Source of the DNA: Pyrocephalus nanus
Taxonomy: Eukaryota; Chordata; Aves; Passeriformes; Tyrannidae
Reading direction: 5' to 3'
DNA: 64,000 nt
Assembly (NCBI GenBank): GCA_038380795.1
Contig: CM076264.1
Coordinates: 14,692,001-14,756,000, forward strand
The notes below the pieces were generated by a model. It saw only the letters and a program-made list of their open reading frames with translations. It had not been told where the DNA came from and did no database searches. Position numbers and translations under genes: made by a program. Shown piece after piece: positions 54,400 through 64,000 of the stretch; within the stretch, counting starts at the first letter, position 1; each line of letters begins with the position of its first letter.

Positions 54400-55110
54400 G
54401 AGTTAAACAATGTTAGACAGTGGCTATGAACATCTAACTCTTTGAGATCACTAGGTCCCAATAACTTGTAACAAAAAAAAAAAATCAAGAGATTTTTCTA
54501 GGTTATTAACACCCCTTTTCAGAAAGTCCTAGAGCACCAGGGAAGTTCCAAAACCCTGGAAGAAAACTGGGATTGCTGCAATACTTGAAATGATAACTGG
54601 AGAGAATAATTTTATGATAGTCTGTCATCCGAATACTGAGCCCATCCAAAATAGTGAGAAGTTTGATTTAGGAATTTATTAATAAAGACTTTAATTAATA
54701 AGCATCAAGTAATTAAAGCAATTAATATCAAACAAGTTCATGAAAAGTAAGTCCTGTCAAACTAATTAATTTTTTTTCAACAGAACTTTAGTTTTTTACT
54801 TGTTTTTAGCTGCGAAGACAAGCATTGATGAGATATGCTGCTTCTGCACGGAACTTGACTCAGTTCCGCAAAACATCTTGATTAAGAAAATAGGAAGATT
54901 AAAAAAAAAAAAACCCAAACCAACAAAAAACACTAGCAAACACTGAAAGAGACTGGGAGGTAGACTGAGAGGTGATAGGCTAGGCAGAAAATGCAGTGGG
55001 TAAGAGACCACCTCTGGGGTGGTCTCCTTCAAGAGGCACCCTATAGAGCCAGCTACTGACATCATGGGAGAGACTTGAGGAGCTTGGTCTGTCCAACTCA
55101 TCCCCAGGAG
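54400..55110 (+). mobile_element. Old CR1/L3 LINE reverse-transcriptase-region fragment
   Basis: A run of phrases in the order of the L3/CR1 polymerase region: CACCAGGGAAGTTCCAAAAC with TGGAAGAAAACTGGGATTG; TTAATTAATAAGCATCAAG; AAGTCCTGTCAAACTAATT; CTTGACTCAGTTCCGCAAAA followed by CATCTTGATTAAGAAAATAG (the 'DFDxVPHxxLIxKL'-like stretch); then CTCCTTCAAGAGGCACCC as in 'GVPQGS/T'. The reading frame is destroyed by many indels and stops, and an A13 run sits at about 54901. No protein can be made. The boundaries are approximate. Confidence 0.65.
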
Positions 55111-55415
55111 ACCTTCAGCAACTTCTCAGCACATATATATGTGGAACAAAAGTTTTATTACAGAAATGTCTTTTGCAAGCATAGTAAAAATCCACTGTAT
55201 AGAAGCTGGAAAAAACCTCCTGAGCAAAACTGAAGTACATTTTGCTTTCCTTCAACAAGCTTACAAAAAGTTGTTTCTCATGCACTGGTATAGATTGTAA
55301 CCCACTGGAGCATGGCTTCAGAAACTTTCTCTTTGCTTTTAATGGTTTTCTGTATAGATCCCTAGTATTTTGAGGCACTGTGCGGTTACCAAGCACTTGT
55401 CTAGAAAACTCAATT

Positions 55416-55435
55416 AAAAAAAAAAAAAAAAAAAA
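55416..55435. repeat. Poly-A run (20 nt)
   Basis: Uninterrupted A20 on the plus strand. Confidence 0.9.
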
Positions 55436-55894
55436 GGCTGAAAATAAAACAAAAGATGAGAACAATTCTCTTTTGCTTGTGCAACCACACAATTGCCATT
55501 CTCATTCTCACAATATCCTCTAAACATACCTCAAAAGAAAATATTGACTGAATTAAATATTTAATACCCGAGCAACTCATCAGAATAAAACACGCAGTGG
55601 CTTCCACCTCTGTGCATCTCGTCTTGCACTGTTTCCACATATCCTTAATTGAGAGCTAAATAAGTTTTCTGAAAGATAAAAGTTGCTTACAGTTTAGTGT
55701 TCGATGCAAGGACAGGTACCATCCTAAGTCCTTGCTTTTGCAATGATATCTCCACTTTGTTTGGAAGCAGAGACACAATTTCTCCATTTATGCCTAAACC
55801 TTTCCTGCTCTTCTCCTCAATTAAAAAAAATCCCAAATCCAACAGCTCAGAAAAGAGGTTTTGGAGACTTAACCAAGCCCCAGATGGGCTCTGG

Positions 55895-56325
55895 TGCTGA
55901 AGTGTGCCCAGAGAAGGGCATCAAAGCTGGCAAAAAAACTAGAGCCCAAGTCTTAGGAGGAGTGGCTGAGGGAGCCAAGGACTCAAGTGAACCTTATCAC
56001 TTCCTACAACTACCTGAAAAGAGGTTGTAACAAGGTGGGGATCAGTCTCTTCTCCCAAGTAACAAGTGGTGGGACAAGAGGCCTCAAGTTCAACAGGGAA
56101 GGTTTACATTGGATATTAGGAAAAAGTCTTTACAAAAAGGATTACCAGACATTGGAATGGGCTGCCCAAGGAAATGGAAGAATCATCATCCCTGGAAGCG
56201 TTCAAAAGATGTCTGGATGTGGCACCTGGGGACATGGTTTGGTGATGAACACAGCAGAGCTGTGTTAACTGTTGGACTCAAGTGCCTTTTCCAACCTTAA
56301 TGATTCTGTGATTCTATGATTCTAG
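55895..56325 (+). mobile_element. CR1 LINE 3' end, well preserved
   Basis: Collinear with CR1: GTGCCCAGAGAAGGGCATC, GAGTGGCTGAGGGAGCC, CCTTATCACTTCCTACAACT, GGTTGTAACAAGGTGGGG, GATATTAGGAAAAAGTC, ATTGGAATGGGCTGCCCAAG, TGTCTGGATGTGGCACCTGG, then CTTTTCCAACCTTAATGATT and the tail ATTCTGTG-ATTCTATG-ATTCT. ORFs of 93-95 codons across it are repeat-derived. Confidence 0.93.
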
Positions 56326-56971
56326 ATTCCAACTGACCTTTGATTTTCAAGAGGCAAAATGGTGACTTTTAAGCAGGAAGATTAAACACTCAAAACCAAA
56401 AGTGACAGAAGAGAAGCCAAGACAAACTGAAAAACCAAACAGTCAGAAATAAGGCAGAAACTGCACTGCAAATTTCAAAAGAAGCTTGAGGAACCTGTAT
56501 ATGAAATTACTGCACAGAGGCTAAAACAAAGTAAATGAGACCCTCCGCAACTGCTTGAATATTCTCATTTTCCAACTCTAAGCTTGGCACCTGGTGGATA
56601 AGTATATGTCTGTCTTTTTCATGCATTTTTTGAGTTCCAAAAGTGTGACTAAATACCAACATAAATAGTACCAAATTATACATTGTCAGAGTGTCTAAGC
56701 AGTAAAATAGAACCCCCGCTAAAATACAACCTCCTCAGACTTTTATTTTATTATGCTTCCTCAATACCCATATTTTTGAAGTTAAAGATCTCTGGAAATA
56801 ACAAAATTGCTCCTAATACATGTAAAACATGCATTGTAGGTATATCAGTAACAGTTAAAGGAACACTGTCTATAACATTTTTTCAGTGCTAAAAGATATG
56901 TTGGAAAAAGAGTTTCAAGTACTCTTAAGTCATCTTGAAAGCTACTGCCAGTGGTAAAAGGTATCAAAGAA

Positions 56972-57750
56972 CCACAGAATAGTCTGGGTTGGAAGGTACC
57001 TCTAAAATCATCTTGTTCAAAGCCCCCTGCCAGGAGCTGGGACAATTTTCACTAAACCAGGTTGCTCAAAGCTCTATCCAACCTTACCTTGAACATTTCC
57101 AGGGATGGGGTGTCTTCTCTGGGCAATTTGTGCCAATGCCTCACCACTGTCACAATGAAGAATTTCTTCCTAGCACCTAAACTAAACCTATTCTCTTTCA
57201 ATTTGAAGCCATTCCCCTTGTCCTATCCCTACATGCCCTTTTAAAAAATCCCTCTCCATCTCTCTTGGAGCCCCTTTAAGTACTGATAGGCTCTCAGAAG
57301 GTCTCCTTGGAGCCTTCTCTTCTCCAGATTGAACAGCCCCAATTCCATCAGCCTATCTTCACTAGAGAAGTGTTCCAGCCCTCAGAACATCTTCTTGACC
57401 TCCTCTGGACTTGCTCCAACACATCCATATTCTTCCTATGTTGGGGACCCCAGATCTGGATGTGAAATCTCATCAGAGCAGAGTGGCAGAATCACCTACC
57501 TCGACCTGCTGGACACACTGTTGGCTCACGCTGAGCTTCTCACTCACCAGCATCCCCAAGTCCTCCTCCCCAGTGCTGATGCCAACCCATTTTTTACCCA
57601 GCCCATATCCACGTTTGGGATTGCCCCAATCCACATGCAAGATCTGGCCTAGTGAAACTTCACGAGGTTGGCACAAGCCCACCTCCCAGGGTCCCTCTGG
57701 ATGGCACCCCCTTCCCTCCAGCATGTCAGGCTGCACCACACAGTTTGATA
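56972..57750 (-). mobile_element. CR1 LINE 3' end, antisense, the longest copy
   Basis: About 780 bp matching the reverse complement of a CR1 3' region: CCACAGAATAGTCTGGGTTG at the tail, TTCCAGGGATGGGGTGTC, GAAGAATTTCTTCCTAGC, CTTCTCTTCTCCAGATTG, CTTGACCTCCTCTGGACTTG, CATCCCCAAGTCCTCCTC, and 'CCTCCAGCATGTC' at the far end. It contains only the 3'-terminal part, not the reverse-transcriptase core. ORFs of 144, 107 and 95 codons inside it are artefacts of the repeat. Confidence 0.93.
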
Positions 57751-57754
57751 TCCA

Positions 57755-58950
57755 TTTCATTTTTTTCTTACAGTGTACAGTATATAGTGAAGCCTACTCA
57801 GCCTTTCCACAGTTTTATTTCAAGATGGAAGTGAAACTAAATTAGAATGCCAAAAGTAACAACAATTTCACAGACTTTTGCCAAACCTACAGGTGCTATA
57901 GAAATCTATTGATATTACTATTTCAACAAAAGACTTTTCTGATATATTCTTAAAATATAACAAAACCACTAAGGATGCATGCGGAAAATTCCACACACTG
58001 GTCAAGAAGAAGGAATTTTTGGCTATACATTCATTTCAGACTATATTAGTTGCTCTATCAAATAAGAAATTAACAATTCCTACAGGCTCTATATGAAAAA
58101 AAACCAAACAAACTCTTTCTGCATCTCAAAGTCTCAAAGCAATCAGACAAAGATTTCTGCAGTCATCCTCTTGGATTCCTATAATCTTGAACCAAATTAC
58201 TAGAGTAGAAAAAAGTTCAAGAATTGTTTAGGTATAGGCTTCAACAACAGAAAAAAACCCACTTCACTGAAGTTCTAGAAAGGGCTAAAAAACAAATTAT
58301 AGGATACTGTTGAAAACAGTTATCAAAAAGATGCCATTCTACTTGTGAAGTTAAATGCATAGCAACAGTGAATGGATCTTCAAGGAGATCTATGCAAGAG
58401 TATTTCACAAAAATGTCATGAAAACAGAATGAATAAGAACAAAACTCTTTAAATATGCAGCTCTGGCTTCTCTGGAAATATAAACCCCTGTTAAAAACTG
58501 TAAGTTAAAAAAAAAAAAAATTACAATTCAAGTATGACCTAAATTTACTGTATTCAGTCCTTACAACATACTCTGTAAACATTCTTTAGCTAGAGGTTGG
58601 CTGCCAACTAGCCCCTACAAATTAGGACATAGCCAGACAGACACATTCTGCTACCAAAATATTATTTTACTAACACAAAATAAACAGATGCCTTATTTAG
58701 ACTGAGATAGGAGATAAGAAAGCACAACTAAATTCAAGCAATTGCAGCAACACAATCCCTTCTGACTAGGTAAAATCTTCTAATGTGGAATATCCCTTAA
58801 AAAATCCCAACAAGTCAATAGTACCCAAAGCCAAGTATCCTTCTTTTTATCATTACAATCCTGCTGGTCACATCACCAGATGGCATTTCTTGACTTAGGC
58901 CCTTCTGATGAGCTATTTCTATAATGTACACAAAGGCAGTACAAATATGT
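57755..58950. other. Intronic DNA with no recognised feature
   Basis: AT-rich, no ORF above 75 codons, an A14 run at about 58508, no recognised repeat. Confidence 0.5.
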
Positions 58951-58955
58951 ATATT

Positions 58956-59032
58956 AAAAAAAAAAAACAAAAACAAACCAACCAAACAAACAAACAAACA
59001 AAAAAAACCACCAAAAACAAAACAAAACACAA
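58956..59032. repeat. A/C-only low-complexity tract
   Basis: 77 bases containing only A and C: an A-run, then (AAAC)n and CCA mixtures. This is the second example of the composition seen at 35488-35673. Minus-strand Phe/Leu/Cys/Val-rich ORFs at 58815-59134 come from it. Confidence 0.95.
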
Positions 59033-59639
59033 TGCTTCAAAGGTATTTTCATATTTGTAGTGCCTATACCATTTATTGCTACACAATTTTCCACATTCAC
59101 TTGAGATGAAGTTTAGTTCCCAAATGACTGGCATGGAAAAGCTGAAAGTGCTGGTTTTTGGCCTTTCTTCCTTGCCTCACAGTTTGTCTAGGCAATTATT
59201 TCTGAAGGAGAATAAGCCAAGAAATTAATGGCAACCTGATGAAGATCACCTTTTACTACCTTTAAAAGATCTTACAATCACCACTCTTCCACAGGCTCTG
59301 GGCTTTTTAAGATCCCTCTATTTGTGCCTTCCATTAATTTGCAAAGTGAAACTACCAAATGTACTATACAAAGGCAAGACCTAGAAACAGAATCAAACTA
59401 ATTTACATATGTAACAAGAACATGGGCACTAATAACTGAAAGAATAAATGCAGGAGTAACAAGTCCAAGGAGTAAAAATTCTCTAAAGCTGCAAAAATTA
59501 ACAGCGATTAATTAATTAATGACCCAGCACAGATTCGAGGTAAGCTGCAGAGTAAACATTTGTTTGTAAAGATGGCCTTTTCTTCCCTTTTTTAATTTTA
59601 GGTTAGTAAGGAATTCTCATCTCTCAGAAAAAAAGAAAA

Positions 59640-62600
59640 AAAAAACCAGCATGCAAAAAAAGACCAAAAACCTAAACAAAAAACCCCACCCAGCGAACTC
59701 CGCAGGAGCACAAAGCTTCCAGGTTTCCCTTTAGTACAAACAAAGAAAAGCAAGCTCTCGGCCACCCCTCTCTGTAACCTTTTGCTGACACAGAAGGCAA
59801 ACCCTCAAGAAAATCACTGCCCCAGGTACTCGAGCACACCCAAACATGCAGAGGTATGGCAGGCCACTTCCCAGGGCTCCTTCCCAGCTGAGAGGCTGAA
59901 GAGTTGTCAACCAAAAGGAAGCCACATGGCTATCAAGTATTTTTATATATTCAACTTTCATGCATTATGTTATTGCTGTACTTCAAAAAGCTTACTTAGA
60001 TCGCTTATGAAGTTAGTCATGTTCATTATATAGGTAAAAAATACTGATCTAGATAGAAACTGCTTTTCGCATGGTATCATTGCAATATTTTTTATAAACC
60101 AATCTATTCCTCTAGCACATCCAATTTTGAAGCTTTCTATCCAACTCAACAAAGCTGGTACAAAACACCAATGCTTTCAGAGATGTCACAACAAAACAAC
60201 TTTCATCAGAACAAGAAATGCAATTACATGATTTTTTTTATTTTTTTTAAAATCCTCCTCTCTGCTTTGGCTTTGATGAAGACTGCTGATGGCCTGTCAA
60301 ATTAAAAAAAAAAAATCAATGTTGAATATTTAACTAAAAATTTCAATTTGTGGGTTTTTAACTCCCTTGGTTATACTGAACAAATGCAACTCCAGCTGGC
60401 ACTGGGTATCATGGGTGTTTGATTGCCCTTCCAGCTGTGGGGCAGAGCCAAGTGCGGCTCCTGCAGGGAGGAAGCCAAGCTCAGATACAGCATCCCTAGT
60501 GATGTGCCTCCCACATGGCCCAAAAGCACAATGCCACGTGTGGCTCTTGACCTAAGCACTATATAAACATCCCTATGCAACACCCTGAATGCACTTTTAC
60601 CACACAGCTGTAGTAACACACCTTCACGCCCTATGCCAGAATTCCTGCCGATACTTTCACTGAAGGCCCCGTAAGAATGGTAGAGTCAGACAAGGACTTT
60701 GCATGCTACTCAAGCCTTTACATAACTTTCCTGATATTACAGAATCAGGAACAGAATTAACTGCCCTCAGTAGAAAGACAGGGTACAGCAAATAAATTTA
60801 ATTTTCTTTTCCTGTAGCTGCTTTTCCCACTGTTCTTGAACCTGTTATTAAAATACCATGTATAAAACAGAAAGTAGCCCAGAAGCTCCAAGTTCGACAT
60901 CCTGAACCATTCAGAGATATTTCTTCAGATACAATTTGAACGGCTCCTCTATTTTTCCAAAAGAAATTATAAAGGAGGCTTTTAATCAAAAACACACACA
61001 CAATAAAGCTGGCCTCAACCCAGGTGTTTTCCCAGGATGAAGTGGGCAACACCATGCTCTCCCATCCCTCCAACACGCACAGACCTCATCTACAGAAACG
61101 TAGCCACTGAATGCCACAAGGAAGCATTTTGATGTCTGCGTGCCATTGCCAACAGTCCAAAAATAGATGCAGTAATCAAACCTGGCTTAGCCAAGTTTTC
61201 ACTTTGTTTGCAGCGATACGGACTTTTCTGCTCAAAATAATTTTGGTGGGACAGAGGCGGTGCCTGGCACGGCGGATGCAGCTGCAGCTCCTGGCGCAGG
61301 AGGCCGCCTGTCCCCGTGGAGGGGAAGCACCCGGTGGGGAACTCACTTTGGGCCAAGTTCACAAAGCCTTTATACACCACCACCTCTGCTGAAAGTTGAG
61401 AAAGACCAAAAAAACTCATTTAAATGCCGTGCGATAAGTTGCCGTGAATCAAGCACGGAATACAGTAATTGCACATGCACGCTCTTTAACTCAAGTGACC
61501 CTGCTTTTGCCAGGGGCTAATAATGCACATGCAATTACCATAAATAACTGATGAACTGTAACTTGTTTGTGCATCTGGAATGGTGGGTGTTTCTGGAAAT
61601 CCTACCATATGCAGAATTACATAGTCAGGCACCTTAATTACTTTTTCAACCCTGTCTTGTAAGACCTACTTGTTTTTTTTCCCCCACTCCTGGGCAGTGG
61701 CAGGAAGGTCCTCTGACCCATAGTCTGTCCATGTGCTCCATCACTCAGAGAAAAGCCCCACTCAGGGAAAAGCACTACCAAGGAGCCCCAGCAGACATGG
61801 CTTGCCCTCATTGTGCCACACAAGCCAAGTAGCCCAAAACTGCACTCATCCCAGAAAAGCTGCCTGTATGAGGGATGTACTTCTGAAAACAAAGGCTTAA
61901 ACAATAAGATACTACAAATTATACACATGCCAACAGTCCCCAAAGTACTCCTGTGCATTTACACATGTTTTTTCCCACTACCAATTCTAAAAAACTCTGC
62001 AGCGAGAGAAAAAATTTTAGCCCTGTTTAAGAAATGACCTCCAGCCAGAAAGGAGGACAGGACTAAACACTCACCCAGACATAAGGCATGTCATGTACAG
62101 CAACAGTGGCTCTGGCCAACACGCCTTTAGAAGTATTTGCAGTGATTTTAAACTCTGAATAGGTGTCACATCCATTTAAGCCTATTATAATAAATGGTGT
62201 CAAGAGGCAAATGTTACTTTTTGATTCCAGCTCAAGACTGTCTGTAGCAAGACTCGGCAGTAGCCGTGCTGGCATGTCAGCCTTCCCAAGAAGGGCTCGC
62301 AGAGAGCGCCTTCATGGGCTGACTCACCCACTCTGCTGTCTGTTACAAGCCAGCTGCAATTTACTGGATGGATCACAAGTCGTAGGGAAACAAACACATC
62401 ATGAATTTACACCTGTGAGAAACAGCTCCACTCTTCAACTAAAAAGGCCCATCAAATAACTTCCCAACACAGAGGTCTTTTCCACGAGCAGAAGAGCAAG
62501 TTTACTGGCATTTCACACACTTGAAACCACTAACACGTAGTATTCCAAACTGTGAGTGTTATTAAGTGCAGTGGTGAGCCAAAAAACTGCAGATGCCAAT

Positions 62601-64000
62601 GGTTTGTTCATTTTTTGGCTTAGGGAGGACTTTTCAGATCCTCTGCAACCTAATATAAATCATATTTACAAACCAAAAGACATGAGTACTCTCATATGTC
62701 AAGCCACAGTGATTTACAGACACTTACATATTCTCACTTTTCAAAGTATGTCATTAGATGCCTCAGCACTGAGTTAGAAATACAAAGAGAGGCAGATAAC
62801 ATCCCAAAGAACTTGTTTCTATTTGCTTCCATTTTAAGTTCTGGACATGCAGAGTAGATACTCTCATTCATCTCCATTTTAGCACCTTTTTCTGGGTTTT
62901 CAATCTCTCTTCTTTCAACATGTTAGGGTGCAGAAAAATAATTAACAGATAAAAATTACAGCTGCCTCAGGGATAGAAGTGATAGAGTAGAAGAGAAGCT
63001 AAACATAGATGATACAAGCAGATTGAGCAATGTACTGAGATGCATTTCCATGTGTTTTTTGATCACATCTTCTTTGCACGAGGACACACACAAAGAGCAC
63101 ATGATTCAAGAAACACAAGATGCAATCAAACAGCATCTCCAAACTGGCATCACTGAAAGAACAAAAGAGAAGGTTGTTTTGCAAGCCAGCCACACAACAG
63201 TGGCCTCAGTAAAAACTGACTTGAAAAAGAATTTGCAGTCACAGGAGATACTGTCCTGAGGCTGCCTGCCCTCCTCAAGCAGCTCAGTTTATAGCAACCT
63301 ACTCTGAACGAAACCACTCCAGACTCCTTCTGCTGTAGCACCAGATCGATAAAGCAGATTCAGCCATGGCACCAGCTCTTAGCAGCAAGGCATGCACCAA
63401 AACAAGCTGAACACCATGAGCACACTTTTCTTCCAGAAAGCGCAAGCAAGGCCCAGTTGATGAGCGAAGATCTCTATTTTGGCACCAATGGGAGATCAAT
63501 GCACTCATCGGCATATTGACTAAATTTAATGAAAACGCCAAAGGAGTATCATCACTGGTGTGAGAAAAAAGGGCAGCAGTTTAATACACTAAGAGAAGGA
63601 GAAGTATAACTTTATGCTGGTTTTAAAGGAGTGCCAGGCCAACACTTGCAACATGTCTATACAGTGAAATGAGAGCTGGCATGACTCTGCAGCATTGCCA
63701 GCAGTGGCCAGGGCTGGCAGCCAGGACACGTACCAACATCCTGGGGCACCCATGTCCTAGGCATCAGCCTGATACTCCCATGTCCCAGCATATTTGCTAT
63801 TTATGTTATTTATAGCAGCTAAACTGAGCCAGCACAAGGACGCACCCATGTGCCATAAAAAAAATACCACCCTTTTGCTGCTTAAATAAACATATACCTT
63901 AAGGCAGCAGAAATAAAAGGAGAGCTCAGACAGCAACAACAGAACAGCAGCTTACAAAGGCTGTAGGTAACCTGGAATTAACCAAGAACAAAGCCGCAAA
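59640..64000. other. Intronic DNA with GC-richer islets, no recognised gene
   Basis: GC-richer patches at about 60380-60550 (with CACGTG at 60535-60540 and TATATAAA at 60560-60567) and 61240-61345. Minus frames of 109 (61090-61419) and 106 codons (61638-61958) and a plus frame of 98 codons (62163-62459) show no recognisable domain and no convincing splice pairing. No mobile element was recognised. Confidence 0.4.

Noticed and set aside
57329..57845. ORFs of 144, 107 and 95 codons
   Set aside because: They lie within the antisense CR1 3' region, which has no coding function in this part.
58815..59134. Phe/Leu/Cys-rich minus ORFs of 71 codons
   Set aside because: They derive from the A/C-only tract at 58956-59032.

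Overview
The window looks like a piece of a bird (or at least sauropsid) nuclear genome. It is AT-rich, single-copy DNA with few repeats. The only recognisable interspersed elements are CR1/L3-type LINE fragments, several ending in the ATTCTRTG octamer repeat typical of avian CR1. I saw no Alu-, L1- or B-type mammalian elements and no bacterial gene organisation.

One exon can be identified with confidence. It is a 140-bp minus-strand exon at 13903-14042 encoding the first zinc finger of the DNA-binding domain of a steroid receptor. The residues point to NR3C2, the mineralocorticoid receptor ([18 protein letters not shown] and the P-box GSCKV; the glucocorticoid receptor has CSDEAS and GVLTC at those places). 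The exon corresponds to human NR3C2 coding exon 3. It has clean AG/GT borders and a split codon at each end. Everything else is read as flanking NR3C2 intron: about 13.9 kb of intron 3 (positions 1-13902, transcript-downstream) and about 50 kb of intron 2 (14043-64000, transcript-upstream). Exon 2 (the large N-terminal-domain exon) and exon 4 (second zinc finger) were not found and presumably lie outside.

The introns contain: (i) about ten CR1/L3 fragments, some old (6.5 kb and 54.4-55.1 kb) and some younger with intact 3' ends (11.3, 24.4, 26.5, 55.9-56.3 and 57.0-57.75 kb); (ii) low-complexity DNA, notably a 186-nt almost pure A/C tract at 35.5 kb, several homopolymers, AT and AAT microsatellites, and a 55-bp tandem duplication at 34.1 kb; (iii) several GC-richer islets (9.3, 19.0, 40.0, 41.4-42.1, 60.4 and 61.3 kb) with overlapping ORFs on both strands but no recognisable protein; (iv) a plus-strand coding-like block at 28.5-29.5 kb with a 215-codon ORF followed by an 87-codon ORF and a short A-rich run, possibly a decayed retrocopy, which I could not identify.

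I found no tRNA, rRNA, CRISPR array, operon or other multi-gene system. Nearly all ORFs of 60-145 codons here are best explained as chance or repeat-derived.
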